This document shows, one piece after another, positions 48,721 through 62,106 of a stretch of 64,000 nucleotides of DNA. Where the stretch lies: the NCBI GenBank assembly GCA_030159075.1, contig BROG01000228.1:604501-668500 (forward strand), given 5' to 3'. The DNA is from Atrina japonica. Lineage: Eukaryota > Mollusca > Bivalvia > Pterioida > Pinnidae. The notes below the pieces were generated by a model. The model did no database searches and was not told where the DNA came from. It saw only the letters and a program-made list of their open reading frames with translations. The translations under genes were made by a program, and so were the position numbers. Position 1 is the first letter of the stretch. Every line of letters starts with the position of its first letter.

Positions 48721-49339
48721 CCCTGACATTTTTATCTTACACTAAGTAAGAATTTCGGTCTCCAATATTTAAGAAATTCACATGGCTTATTGCCTTTAGT
48801 AAGGATTGGAATCATTCTCATTTTTTGTGAAAAAGACAAACCCCCCTTTTTATAATTATGTACAAGAGACCTATGTCAAAAACGTTCAGTTTAACCCATA
48901 AGAATTTTTAAAATTCTGCTGAAATTGCCTGGAGATTTTAATTTTTTTTTACATGATTTCAAAATTTCAATAATTTCAGATTTTGAAATTTCTTGTAAAC
49001 CTTTAACTCTTCATTTGCAGGTTGTAAGTTTTGGAATGCATTTGTTCTTCAATGTTTTCTGTAAATCACATGTTTCTAAATATTCATCTTATCTTCATAT
49101 AATTTTTCATTTTCCTTTGCCAGTTTTATGTTTCAAGAATTTCTTTTCAAATTATTTATCAATGGCAAGGAACCGTATGTGGATATCTAATCAAGAATCC
49201 AATTTTATTCTATAGAAATGATAAAAAAAAAACAATTATGCAACAGTGTAGGAAACTGATCATATGTAAAGAATCGTGCTCTTATATTACAAATAAAGAA
49301 AATAGAGCAAAGACATATTGCACGCCAAAATTACATTAA

Positions 49340-49540
49340 TTAGTTTAACTTAATTTTTCTCAGTTAAACTAAATTTTTCTCGGGAAAAATTGGTGTAACT
49401 TATTTTGTGATTTTAGCGCAGTTAAACCTAGTTTTTTCTCAGTTTAACCTAGATTTTCTCCGGTCAATGTGCGTTATTTAGAAATCTCGGTTTAACTGGA
49501 GTTTATAGTTTTAGTTTTAAGTGGAAAAATAGGTCTAACT
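49340..49540. repeat. Short tandem repeat based on CAGTTTAACCTAGATTTTTCTC
   Basis: About six imperfect 25-35 bp units contain AGTTTAAC and TTTTTCTC. There is no coding capacity. Confidence 0.5.
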
Positions 49541-49599
49541 CATGCATGCCCATGCCATAAAGACATTACTGTAGAACCATGTGTGTAAACTTTGTTTGG

Positions 49600-50245
49600 A
49601 ACGTTTGGGTCCCGGACAGAGTACCTGGTATTTTGGTACCAACTGATAATCTTATGCTGGTGGACCGTTTGAGTCCAAGAAGGTATACATAAATTTTGTA
49701 ACTGGTGTTTTGGTACCAGCTGATGATATTTTACTAAAGTAATATTTCTCACGGATAACACCATTTAAATTCTAAATTCCTCAAAAGCTAATATAGTCAA
49801 CTTTTACAGTGGTTACTCTTAGATGGATTTGGCTATACATTTAAATTTATTATTTAGCCTTGTATGATACCACTTTCTTTAGAAAATATACATTTAACTT
49901 AAATTGGAGCTCAACTGATGAAGTTTAATTGACAGAAACGATCGTCTTGAGCATTATGACTTTGGTATTATGTTTAAAATTTCTATAACCACTAGGCCTT
50001 TGCCACTGCTGGTGGACCGTTTGAGTCCAAGATGGTATACATAAACTTTGTAACTGGTGTTTTGGTACCAGCTGATAATCTTTTACTAAAGTAATATTTC
50101 TCACGGATAACACCATTTAAATTCTAAATTCCTCAAAAGCTAAGATAACTTAAATTGGAGCTCAATTGATGAGGTCTAACTGACAGAAACGATCGTCTTG
50201 AGCATTATGGCTATGGTATTATGTTTATAATATTTATGTAGTGTG
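49600..50245 (+). repeat. Rearranged copies of the ~359-bp repeat
   Basis: At least three B-half starts ('GGACCGTTTGAGTCCAAGA.GGTATACATAAA' and relatives) and two A-half ends ('GACAGAAACGATCGTCTTGAGCATTATG') are present, some truncated. Confidence 0.65.
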
Positions 50246-50461
50246 TAAACAATCGTGTCGGTGTCTAATTTTGGGATTGGCAAATACTGGTATTATTGAT
50301 ATGTTCGTTTAAACTTCTGTAATATCAATTTCAAATGAAAACGTTACTGTTAGATTATAATTTATGATAAGCTTGATATTACAGCTTGAATGTTTGCTAT
50401 TTAGTCTGGAATGACATGAAGGGTATAATATATGTCAAGACACGATAGTATTTTATATTGA

Positions 50462-50690
50462 ATTTGAATTTTGAATGGTGTTTTACGCCACACACAACAT
50501 TTTTCAGTTATATAGTGGCGGCAAGTTATTAATGATGGAGGAGAAAACCCGGTTACAATGTTCCGCAAGTAGACTTTGTCACAAAATCAGCTTTGGCTAC
50601 AGTGGGACTCGTACCTGAGCTGACAGGAAGTGACAGACTTCATGATTTAAAGCGCGATGCTCTAATCACTTGACCACGTTGCCCCTTTCC
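50462..50690 (-). mobile_element. SINE-A copy with A and B boxes
   Basis: The minus strand begins GGGGCAACGTGGTCAAGTG with an A-box-like TGGTCAAGTGATTAGAGC, followed by a B-box-like GGTACGAGTCC and the GTAACCGGGTTTTCTCC...GAAAAATGTTGTGTGTGGCG tail. It is close to full length. Confidence 0.75.
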
Positions 50691-50751
50691 CCCCGGCTGA
50701 GATGAAATCAGGAAGAATAGGTTTATCTAAGTAAAGTAAAAATGAAGGAGA

Positions 50752-51028
50752 GCCGGCCTGGCTAGTCGGTAGCGCGCTCGACTCTTGATGGTGTGGTCGT
50801 GAGTTCGAGTCCAGCCGGCGGCAGGTTGATTTCCTGTCCTTTGGACGAGACAGTAAAATCCGAGGTTCCGTTTAACAGTAGGTGTCGAGAACCCTCACTA
50901 CTCAATGGCCTTAAGTGCCATGCAAAGGCCAAAAATTTAAAGCCCTTCACCGGAATTTGGTGACGTCTTCATATGAGTGAAAGATTCTTGAGTGGGACTT
51001 TAAACAACAATAAACAAACAAACAAAAA
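50752..51028 (+). mobile_element. tRNA-derived SINE-B, near full length
   Basis: The tRNA-like head GCCGGCCTGGCTAGTCGGTAGCG has a good B box, GAGTTCGAGTCC. It is followed by a conserved body ('CCTTTGGACGAGACAGTAAAATCCGAGG', 'AAGTGCCATGCAAAGGCC') and a 3' end 'AGATTCTTGAGTGGGACTTTAAACAAC' with an (ACAA)n tail. The body resembles tRNA SINEs widespread in marine invertebrates (from memory). Confidence 0.85.
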
Positions 51029-51094
51029 TGAACGAATAACAATCGATAATCGAAACTCCAAGTCTGTTAGAAAACAACAAATTGTTTCAAAATG

Positions 51095-51790
51095 GAGAAA
51101 AACTACGAAACAGGTGACCAGAAAGACTCAGTATCCCTTGTCATGCCATACCCATCACAAATGTTACATGGAAACCTATCGATAAGATATGAACTGTGCA
51201 TATATGCCACACTACAAAGGTCAAATGATACAGCAACTAAATAAATGACAAATAGAAATAATGGTTTCACGAAATTGAATATATGAAGAATATTCACTAA
51301 TATTTCTTTGCTATAGAATGTATTGAATATGAAATCATTGAAATAAATTGTATGGTAAAAGTAAAACAAATTCTGTAAATTTTGAACCCGGTTTCATTAT
51401 TTTTCCAGTAGATATAGGGAAGTTGTTAAAAGTAAAAACGAAAAAATACCAATGGATAACCGAAACTCCAAGTCCATTAGAATACGAAAAAATATATATA
51501 CAAATTTTATCGACATGAAGAACGATTGCAAATCGAACAACGGGATGGGATCATGTGTCCGGTAGTATGTCACACCCGTCGCCAATAATACTTGGAAACC
51601 TCTCGAATTCGGTAAAAAGGCCAAGTTCGTGAAAATAATATTACGCAACAATAGAATGTTTAAACCAATTTAATATATTGTATATGATAACCATTTACAA
51701 GGAGAGATTGACTCCTCCCGGACACCTGGTCCCATCCCGTTTGGGATTCGCAATTTTTTTTCATGTTGAGATCGTTCTTATATCCATTAT
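51095..51790. mobile_element. Cluster of second-subfamily Penelope-like tails
   Basis: Fragments resembling the tail at 3640-3760 occur at 51115-51185 ('CATGCCATACCCATCACAAATGTTACATGGAAACC'), 51540-51620 (reverse and forward pieces) and 51690-51790 ('GACTCCTCCCGGACACCTGGTCCCATCCCGTTTGGGATTCG'). The spaces between are unrecognised AT-rich sequence. Confidence 0.45.
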
Positions 51791-52980
51791 GCCGTATTTT
51801 AAATGCCTTGGAGTTTCGTATATCCATTGGTACTTCATTTTACTTATAGTAAAAGTACAACACATTCTGCAAAGCTTTAACATTGGTGTCATCATTTTTC
51901 CTATATAAACTGTGAAGATGGTAAAAGAATTACGAAAAGACAAATATAGATCATGTGTATTGTGTAATAACCGGTTTCAAAATAAATGTCATTATCGTAT
52001 ATGATTTTACATTTTCAAGTAACTAATGGTTGGATTCGAAATATTGAATGAGTGAGAAGTCACAAAATTTATCATATGAGTGGAACAAAACTTTCACCCC
52101 CTAGTCAAAATATTCAAAATCTAGAAAAACGTCACAAGTGATTTTTTTAATATTCTGATATAGCCATATTGCAAAATAGAAATAAAATATTAGAGCACAT
52201 CCAGTACAAATATGGGGGTGCAAAGTAGACACATCCACCACTATACGCCTTATTGTATTAGATCTAGCCAATAAAAATATTGTTTGAAAAAAATTATAAT
52301 AATGATTCTTTCAATATTACAGAAGACATTGTATAAATGACCTGTATTAGAATGTTTATAAACGGTACAGTAATTTGATAAATATGACTGACATATTATA
52401 CCACAACCCTGCTATTCTCGAAACATTACTCACAAAATATAACTGGAAAATGGCCATTTGAGGTATTTTGACAATATGCCAAGTTTGATTTCTTTGTATT
52501 TCCAATACTTTAGACATACCCCACCCTATTTTCATCATTTTCAATTATCCCAGTTATTCAGTTTCCAGTACAGATTACCTTAGACTATTAAACCAATGAC
52601 CTTGAAATTTTGACAATTTTTCCTGTCAGATCCAACAACTTTCAAACGCACATGTCTATACAACAGGTTGAGAGTTTTATTGAAATTAGCATTTTTATTT
52701 TAGTTGTCCTAAATACAGAATTTTGTTATCTATTACCTACAGATGTTTACAGAATATCATTCATGTCGGTCTCAACAACTTTCAAATGCGTATGCCTGTA
52801 CAAACAGTCGAAAGTTTTTATGAAAATTGTTATTTTGAATATTGGTCAAACATTTCAGTTTCTTCTACAAATTTTTTACCAATTACATGCTTTCCTAAGT
52901 TATAATATCAACTGATGTTTCTGTAACATCTACTATTTAAGTTTTAACACCGAAAACTTATCGATATCATTTAGAGATAT

Positions 52981-53840
52981 TATTTGGCCTTGTATGATAC
53001 CACTTTCTCTTTGGGAAATACACATAAATTTTAAATTGGAGCTCGACTGATGACGTCAAATTCACAGAAACGATATCGTCTTGAGCATTATAACTTTGGT
53101 AGCATGTTTATAATATTTATAACCACTAGGTCGTTGCCACTGCTGGTGGACCGTTTGAGTCCCCGAGGGTATACATAAACCTAGTACCTGGTATTTCGGT
53201 ACCAGCTGTTCATCTTATACTAAAGTAATATTTGGCACTGTTAACATCATTTAAATTCAAAAATGTTTTCTAAAGCTAAGATAGTCATTTTTTACAGTGG
53301 TTACTCTTAGACGGATTTCGGCTATACTTTTAGATATATTATTTGGCCTTGTATGATACCTTTTCTCTTTGGGAAATACACATAAATTTTAAATTGGAGC
53401 TCGACTGATGACGTCAAATTCACAGAAACGATATCGTCTTGAGCATTATAACTTTGGTAGCATGTTTATAATATTTATAACCACTAGGTCGTTGCCACTG
53501 CTGGTGGACCGTTTGAGTCCCCGAGGGTTTACATAAACCTAGTACCTGGTATTTCGGTACCAGCTGTTCATCTTATACTAAAGTAATATTTCGCACTGTT
53601 AACACCATTTAAATTCAAAAATGTTTTCTAAAGCTAAGATAGTCATTTTTTACAGTGGTTACTCTTAGACGGATTTCGGCTATACTTTTAGATATATTAT
53701 TTGGCCTTGTATGATACCACTTTCTCTTTGGGAAATACACATAAATTTTAAATTGGAGTTCGACTGATGACGTCAAATTGACAGAAACGATATCGTCTTG
53801 AGCATTATAACTTTGGTAGCATGTTTATAATATTTAAAGC
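52981..53840 (+). repeat. Tandem array of the ~359-bp repeat, 2.4 units
   Basis: 'TATTTGGCCTTGTATGATACC' begins units at 52981, 53340 and 53698 (periods 359 and 358), and the array ends at the close of the A-half at 53838. The units are nearly identical. Key landmarks are 'CACTAGGTCGTTGCCACTGCTGGTGGACCGTTTGAGTCCCCGAGGG' and 'GTACCTGGTATTTCGGTACCAGCTG', the latter partly palindromic around GGTACC. Confidence 0.9.
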
Positions 53841-53849
53841 ATAATCTAA

Positions 53850-55230
53850 AATGTCTCATTTTTTACCAATCGAAGGCCTTTATTTTGTTATCATAACAAC
53901 TGACACTTCAATAGCATCTATCATTGAATTCGAAATACCAAATTATACTCTTTAGCGAAATCTGGAAATATTCTAATCTTTACCAGTCAGTGGCATTTAT
54001 TTTGTTACCATGGCAATTGATACTTCCGTTACATTCGCCATTGGATTTGTAATACGAAAATACCCCTAAATACTATTTTCATCAAAATCACACAATATCA
54101 AAATGTTGATAAATCACAAACTTTTATTATTATTGATTGCTATGGCAACTGATGCTTCCTTTGGATCTAGCATTGAATTTGTAATTCCAAAATACTCATT
54201 ATTAGTATTTTTTCATAAAAGTCTATCATCTTAATACCAATTTTCATCAAGTTTGCTGTACTGCAAGAGTTATCTCTCCCAGTATATCAATGACCATTGT
54301 ATAAATAAGTATGTTAAAATCTTATATTTCCATCGATATCTCAGTTAAGTCCGGAAAAAGTTAATTTAGTCGAAGTAACGCCTTACAAAATACATTAGTT
54401 ACATATTTATGAAATTTGAGAAAATAATTTTGATCATCATTTGTTACTTATTTCATAGACTTTAATTATTCAAGTACGTTGGTATGTCTTTCGGCTATAT
54501 TTGTTTAGTAATTTAAAACTCGTCAACTTGGAAAAAATAATCTTAGTTTATTGTTGTGTATTTACAAGACAAACACTTCTGTTCACTACAACTACAGATG
54601 TTACAACTGTTACAATAGATCATTTTCGAGTTCTTACGTAGTCCGTTTTTGGATCCGGATTTTTCATGCGCCGATTCAGCTTTGTTATGCTTAGGGATTT
54701 CCGGTATGTGTCTTTCCGTCGATCAAGAAATAAAACGCAGTTATATATGAAGGCTAGATTATTGCCACTAGTCCATTTATGTCAAAAACATATTGAGGTT
54801 AACGTCTGAACTCTACACCAGAAATGAAATATTGTGACATTTTGATGTATAGTATAAAATCAAGCATTTTATTTCTTGATCGACGCAAAGACACATACGG
54901 GAAATCGCTAAGCATAACAAAATTGAAGCGGCGCAAGAAAAACCCGGATCCAAAACCGGATTATATAAGAACTCGAACATGATCTATTAATTAGCTTTCA
55001 CATTAAGACTTTTAGAAAGCTATGAATTAACTTTATGTGGCAAAATTATCAGAAGAACAATTTTTAACACTTGCAGATATAAATACATTAATTATCATTA
55101 ACTTTGTCTTTAGAGTTAAGAGGTCAGTTCAGATATAAAAAGAGTCAGTTAACAATTAGAGTTGTGAATTGAAAGTTTGGAGTTAAGAGTTGATAGTCGG
55201 ACAGAGTTACAATACTACATTTGTACAGTT
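53850..55230. other. No gene recognised; inverted blocks noted
   Basis: 'GGATCCGG.TTTT' and 'CGGTATGTGTCTTTCCGTCGATCAAGAAATAAAACG' (about 54650-54740) recur inverted at 54865-54960. This suggests an old inverted-repeat element of ~350 bp; otherwise unremarkable. Confidence 0.4.
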
Positions 55231-55231
55231 G

Positions 55232-55349
<118 letters not shown>

Positions 55350-56676
55350 CTTTGTGTATAATAAATTTAGAAAATGTAGCCAAGTGAGTTGGAGTTTATT
55401 ATATGTACATCTTACAAGTAACCACACACCCCAAGGACGGATATAATACGAGCGGTCATAGAAGTATCGTAAAAATGAGGGTTTCCTTAGATGAAGGCCT
55501 TTGCTATTGGTTTAAACTGTATTTTATTTCAAAAAGTGCAACATATCATAATAATATATAAATGCAAATGAGTGGGGATTTGAAATTAAGAAATTACACC
55601 TTGCCAAAATGTTGATCGGTCTTTACAAAATGGGTATGGCTAAATATAACATGTACATTATACGTATTTTTATAAATATTATAATAAAACTAGTTTATCA
55701 GAAAAAGAAAGAACAAACAAACAAAGAGAAAAAAAACATGAACAGTGAAGAAGGCAAGAGGTGAACATGGCATATATGAAAAAGAGAAAAATGCATCGGA
55801 ATCGGTACAAATACTTAAATGAATCATTTTGTATGTATGATGTAGTTTTGTGCACAAATAAATATTCTTTCGTTAATTCCTTGGGGCAGGTAAGTGTTTG
55901 ATATGAATATTGATAAAATATGGCACATGAATCATCATACAATTACAGCAAATATATTTTATGTTTAAACGTCATCGAGATTAACTCGGAAATTATTGTT
56001 TTGACAAGTTATCCAAAATAACAGCGTGAAAGATTTATTCACCCTTTGATAGTTGGTCCCTGAAAACCTTTATATCTGTACATGGTACATGCAAACCTAT
56101 TATAGAATATAATCATTATCGTACCTCACCAGGCATAAACTTTTTGCCATTTATACTATGGTAATATAGATCTGACATTTTCTGCCCGGGTTTTATTTAG
56201 TTTTTAAAAGGAATCTTGACATATATTTTTCAATTCTACTTGTCTTTATGATGGTTTTGCTATTTTTAGAACAATGCATTCCATGAACATTTTTTTCAGA
56301 TAATAAAACACTTATAATAGAAAAATTAAGAATGAATTTCATGAAAAATTGTGTCAGAGCACATTTAAATATCGTGTATGATATTGTATTTACTTTGCTG
56401 TAATATTATATGAAAACATTTGCTATGTTTTGTTGACATTAGAACACACTTATATATTTACTGTATGTTTACATGTATTACTAAAGACGCGGTGCGAAAT
56501 ATATGTCAATATTTGAACACCGGGTCACTCCAAATATAAAATGTATTGTAAAAGAGTAAAAATGGAAGTAGAAACTCCGTATATACATGTATTATAATTC
56601 TGATTCGGAAAGTTTTAGAAAGAGGTATTCCTTGTAATAAGCTTGAAATATTAGGTATAGTAGTAATGATGAAAGA

Positions 56677-56678
<2 letters not shown>

Positions 56679-56763
<85 letters not shown>
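56679..56763. repeat. (CT)n-(CA)n microsatellite
   Basis: About 68 bp of CT followed by 16 bp of CA. Confidence 0.95.
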
Positions 56764-57070
56764 TTGTTATGTGCATGTAAATCTAGTTCTGTCTTTGACA
56801 GTGTGAAATGACAATAACAATTTACTTTCGATTTACTCAATTCACTGAAGTAGATATAAATGGTACAGGAGGTTCGTATGACATGATGATGTATAATAGG
56901 TTCCAATTATAGATTTGAGAATGACACTCAGACTCATTCATAAAGATAAAAACCACACAGATATTTTGAGTACCTAACATTAAAATTTGATAAAATTTTA
57001 ATGTTAGGTGGAAACTGGAAAACTAATAACATTTATACTTGTTAGTGTATTTGGTATCCACATATTGAAC

Positions 57071-57215
57071 CGAATTTAATTTAAATTGTGTTTTACGCCA
57101 CACTCAACAATTTTTCAGTTATATGGTGGCGGCCATCTTCTAATGCTGGAGCAGAGAACCTGGTTACAATGTACCTGGGAAGAAACCACCGGCCTTCCAC
57201 AGGTAAACTGTAAAT
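57071..57215 (-). mobile_element. SINE-A 3' portion
   Basis: The 3' end 'ATATAACTGAAAAATTGTTGAGTGTGGCGTAAAACAC' and middle 'GGTACATTGTAACCAGGTTCTCTG' are present on the minus strand. The head is missing. Confidence 0.65.
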
Positions 57216-57219
57216 TGAA

Positions 57220-58635
57220 TGGTGATACATTTTGTATCACAGTGAGCATGTTGTGTTTCTTTTTTATTTTTACATTTCTATTTCGTGGGTGGAGATTGTT
57301 TTCATTACCTATATGTTTTAATTAGTTCAATTGGACCAGTACCAACGACGTACGAGAAGCTGGGAACCACTTGAGTAAGATTTTAAACCAAAACAAAGTC
57401 TGAAGTAGCTGTTTGTATATGAAATAAAACGTAAAACCGCAAACAACGAGAGGAAATAATATTTCTGTTATTGTTAATAATAGCCAACTTTTTATATAGC
57501 TTTTGGCACGTATGATAAGACAGAAAACTTGTTTTATATGATGAAAATTGCTCGAGAAATATACTAGAACTAATAGGGCTAAAAGATCGGCATCTACTGA
57601 TCAAGCTATAAACCTGAGTCACACGTACTGCTACCTATACCAATCGCGCTGTGTTAAATCTAAGTAATAACCCTTTTATGCCCAGTGTATTCATATACAA
57701 TGTGTTTAACGAAGAATGTCAAAATCCACACTTTTAAATACCTTGGAGCCTCTACCTGTATTCGGCGCACCGTGAAACTGTAGTAAGGGTGTGTTCAAGT
57801 TCACGTTTTTTTGTACCATATACAATCGTTTATTTTTAGTATTTACGTGCCATGTCAGTTACAGGACATACAAGTATATGGGTATTTATTTGAGGTTCTT
57901 AACAGTGGAGGTAAAAGTGTGCTTTTTCCGTCGATACTGGGACTAAATTGATGGATTATTAATTACATGTGGTGATTTGAAGGTTTTCAAAGTTTTAAAG
58001 TTTATACAAGACTCTTCAGTGGATTTTCAGAACTGGCACATCACCGAAACACCGAAAGTCACTGGAAATTTGTTTTAAATTAAGATTTGTAAACCACATG
58101 TAACAACAATGGAATACTAAATAGACCAGGTAAGTAAGGTTAAACGCTAATTAATTTAGTAATATGAAGTACGACAGGTGTAATTAATTTAAATTTCCGC
58201 ATCAAGGCTCATTCTCCGGGCTTCTGAGTGAAAGAAATTTTGTCGACTGTTACGAAAATATGCTACAAAATGTAAAACAAACGCGAAATACATCAAGTTG
58301 CATTTGTCAAGCACTTGTCGTAATGGCAAAGACATGCATCATGGAACTTAATTGCGTTTAAATGTCTTGTTTTCACTTCCCTGTATACATGGTGGACTTT
58401 CTTTCCCCTTGTCGGGATAAGGTAGGATTTTTTTCAGTACAATGTAGTTTTGCAATCGTTCTAATGAACTGATTTCTAGCTAGATTTAGTTATATTTGGA
58501 ATAATTACAGTCTGTATGTTACTTTTAGTAATATGAACAACTAATGGTGTGATTTAGTCCTAAATGTGCGTCTTCCTGTCCAGTAATTACACGTTAACGT
58601 TACTACACACTGTATGAAAATGGGTGACTAAGAGA

Positions 58636-58686
<51 letters not shown>

Positions 58687-60050
58687 AGAGAGAGAGATTA
58701 TCTATTCTTTCCAGCTTATTTTGCCACAGAGTGATCGACTTCTCAGTATGCATGCACCGGTATGTTTATCAACCGCATTCATGTGATAAAAAGCCGGATG
58801 AATGATATAGAAAATATGTGTTCTGTATAACTAAACGTTTCATGTTAAATTCGTAAAAAAGACACTTAAACACAATGCTACTACATGTCACGTACCCGGC
58901 ATTAACATAAAACCCCGATTAAAAGTAGAACTCGATTCACACATCTGGTATATTTTATTGAAACATCGGTTGTGTATGATAACATTGACACCTGCACACA
59001 CACATGATCACAAATTGACAGCAATAAAAAAAGTTATAAATTTAATTACTATTCGTTTATTGATAATTGTAAAACTAATTGATCAAGAATTTCCGATTTT
59101 ATATCAAATTTTCTGGATATTACAGTAAATGACAATGTCGAATATTGAATTAAGGATATTTGTCCGTTTTAGAGGATACCGGAAGCTAATGTATTCAATC
59201 AACAACATTATGTTATTGGCTCTTTCTTGTTCACCATTACTGCAAGCATTTGTTACACAAAATCGTTTTGCAAACTTTCTGTGTATATCAGCCCATTGTC
59301 AATTGTTGGATAAAATTTTTAGATTTGTTTTACCTTACAAAGATTAGCTCCGGTCAACAAAACTATAAGAATAAGTACTTGCATTATCCTGGCAGTTTTG
59401 CGTTTTGGAAGAACCTTACAGAAGAAATTCTCAACCTTCTTAATAATTTACAGCATTGGAATGTATTATTTTTACATATGGAAATACGTTAAAGTAACCA
59501 CAATGTATAATGTACGATATGTTACACATAAAGTCATATGAATATATGTAAAAAGATGAGATGGCAAGACGAGGGGAAATGATGTAATTGTACTGGATGA
59601 GTTTACTTTTATTACTGCGGCTGCTGTTCCTTTACGTCTATTAAAAAGAGAAGCATTTGAGAGAATGTCGACGTGTTACAGTCTTAAGCGGATTAAAGGT
59701 TTATTTGTACTTGGCATATTATGTGTAAATGTAGTATTAGCTGTATATATGTTAATTCCTCACAGTTTTAAAAAACTGGCTGTTCATAAAAGTGTCTCAC
59801 GCTGTTTATTTTAGTATTATTACCTTTCCTATGAAATATACGTTATTCTTTGCATATATTGAAATCGACTATTTGTTGTTATGTTACGTACCCAACTAAC
59901 CCATGGTCAACCATTTAACTTTCGTAAAATATATTCATGGGCGCATTAACCTTTGTGTTATTATAAAGACGGGTGCTAATAATGACTTGAGTTTACTAAT
60001 ACAAATCCAACAGAAAGAAAACGCAAATGTCGATGACTACATATATACTA
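57220..60050. other. No gene recognised
   Basis: Mostly unremarkable AT-rich sequence with the (GA)n tract at 58630. A strong GTAAGT donor-like site at 58130 is noted but cannot be tied to an exon. Confidence 0.35.
58630..58698. repeat. (GA)n microsatellite with interruptions
   Basis: A GA run with GAT and TTGA interruptions. Confidence 0.95.
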
Positions 60051-60052
60051 AA

Positions 60053-60141
60053 GGGTGAGTCCGTGGCATAGTGGAGAAAACACTGTACTTTAAAGTATGA
60101 AGTGTCTTCTAGGTAGCGTAGGTTCGAGTCCCTAAAACCCG
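60053..60141 (+). other. tRNA-like sequence with intact pol III A and B boxes
   Basis: The A box TGGCATAGTGG (60063-60073) fits TRGYNNARNNG exactly and the B box GGTTCGAGTCC (60121-60131) fits GGTTCNANTCC. The acceptor stem pairs only weakly (GGGT with ACCC) and the 89-nt span and anticodon arm are irregular, so a tRNA pseudogene or SINE head is more likely than a functional tRNA. Confidence 0.5.
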
Positions 60142-60254
60142 TCTTGACGATGTATTTTTCAACCCTGTTCGTCTTCAATCGGGATGCACTATTTTTAAAA
60201 CAATACAATCAATGAACATTTTTTCCAGTGGAAGCAAGCATTTAAAATAGAAAA

Positions 60255-60495
60255 TTTAGGACCCTCAGTGGCTCAGTGCTTGGAACATAGCGCATTAAAT
60301 CATGGAGTTTCTCACCTCTTGCCATGGAAGGTTCGTGCTTTGCTGGTGTTATGAGAATGTTTGCCAGTTTACTTCTGAAAAGCTGATGGTCCCTTTCCGA
60401 GTACATTTTAACCAGGTTCTCCCTTTCACCAAAAATTTCCGCCATTATATTTGCTGAAAAATTATTGAATGTGACATAAAACACAATTTAAATAA
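60255..60495 (+). mobile_element. SINE-A copy
   Basis: The head is CCCTCAGTGGCTCAGTGCTTGG with a B-box-like AGGTTCGTGC. The body has 'AGAATGTTTGCCAGTTTACTTC' and 'GTACATTTTAACCAGGTTCTCC', and the tail is GCTGAAAAATTATTGAATGTGACATAAAACAC. Confidence 0.7.
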
Positions 60496-60599
60496 ACAAA
60501 GCTAAAATGTATTATTTGTTATGGTATGGGTTATAGAAAGTATAAACATGATACCATATTAATAACCATACATAAAAGGCCTATACTTTAAAAATGTTC

Positions 60600-60830
60600 A
60601 TGATTGCGGCTGTTGAGTCGTCTGCGCCGATTGTAATGAGGATTTATTCCTCACATATTTCATTTGAACTTTACTGTGGACTCATGGCGGGTGTGACCAG
60701 TCAACATGGGATGCTTAAACATCCATGATCCTATCACTAGATTTCTCGATTTTTCCATGTTCATTAAATATTCATCAGATTTATATATTGTATCATGGAC
60801 ATCCTGAAGATTAATACGTAGGTAATTTTT
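60600..60830 (+). mobile_element. Penelope-like element 3' tail
   Basis: It matches 'CGGCTGTTGAGTCGTCTGCGCCGATTGTAATGAGGATTTATTCCTCAC', 'GGACTCATGGCGGGTGTGACCAGTCAACATGGGATG' and 'ATGGACATCCTGAAGATT'. Confidence 0.6.
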
Positions 60831-60834
60831 AAAT

Positions 60835-61810
60835 TCTATTAAACTTATAAATTAGTATTTTATCTTATATACAGAATTTAAAGCATTTTGCATTAGTCGT
60901 AGTCTCGGAGTAAATAGAGATTCTAAGACCAAATATAGTACGATTTGTTTATATGACGTCACAGCACGAGCTGTCTCGCCCTACTTCAAACCGGTAAAAT
61001 ATTATTAAACTCACAGCTGTCAGAAATCTTTCTCATCAATTGTTCAAATGGTTTTGTTAGGTACTATTATTTCAGTTTAAGAATGAAGATACTGTGTACA
61101 CACTCAACGGAATTTTATCACATTGTTATACCTATATCTATTAATAAGCCGTTCATGACATTCAACTTATGTCATACCACACTTTCGAATGTTAGTTTGT
61201 AAACAAACTGTCCGTGACAAGTCAACTAAAACCTGAAGGAATTATGATAACGATGAAATCTTTGAAGAATGTCACTTCGCAGGAATTTAATCAGTTCACA
61301 ATTTTGTTGCCAAGCAATTATTCAGAAATATTCAATTTTCTTAGATAATGATAATTTCATTGTATTTCTCACATAAATCAAGTGTAGTTAATCACTTCGT
61401 ATCTTTATTCGTATTTTGTTTTAAACCGTTTTTTCTCTTTTAGTTAAATTGTTTTGTTTATTTATTTTCATATTTTATTTTGTTATTCTGGAGGTTGTTG
61501 TTAGTAAGACTTGTTGTAACTTTAATCATTCTGTTTTGTTTCGGTGGGGTGTTTATTAACATGTATATTTGGTGTAATCTGTTTCCATCATTACGAAGCA
61601 ACTGATAACAATAAAGATATCCTTATTTGCATTTAAAATGAATTGTTGAATTGTCCTGACATTCATACCTACACGAGTCCACATTTCAACCCAACCTTTC
61701 TCGTATGCTACTGAATACGTTACAAGTTAATACATGTGTTAACAGGGACTTTACATCTTATAGTATATGTAAATACACAAATGAGATACCTACAAAATTT
61801 GTCCATTGCC
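60835..61810. other. No gene recognised
   Basis: Unremarkable AT-rich sequence. An AATAAAG at about 61610 on the plus strand has no associated coding sequence. Confidence 0.35.
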
Positions 61811-61814
61811 AACA

Positions 61815-61943
<129 letters not shown>

Positions 61944-62106
61944 TTATTGAAGTACGTCACAGTAACTTGGGACTTGGTTACTTTAGTTTTCCTCTGCCAA
62001 TCGGCTTGTTAAGTACATTCATTGATGTTCCTTACTTGGTCTTTATTTCAAATTTAAAATAAACCACATTATCTGAAAAGTATATTAAAATCGATCTTTG
62101 AAGGTT

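Noticed and set aside
50640..50695. Possible functional tRNA at the head of the SINE-A copy
   Set aside because: It continues directly into the SINE body, and the cloverleaf cannot close, so it is a SINE head.
58081..58135. Possible 5' UTR exon with a strong AG|GTAAGT donor at 58130
   Set aside because: No coding sequence, acceptor partner or promoter could be tied to it; a single donor match is not enough.
59129..59347. 72-residue plus-strand frame after an acceptor-like TTACAG
   Set aside because: No recognisable domain, no matching donor or neighbouring exon; expected by chance in a window of this size.
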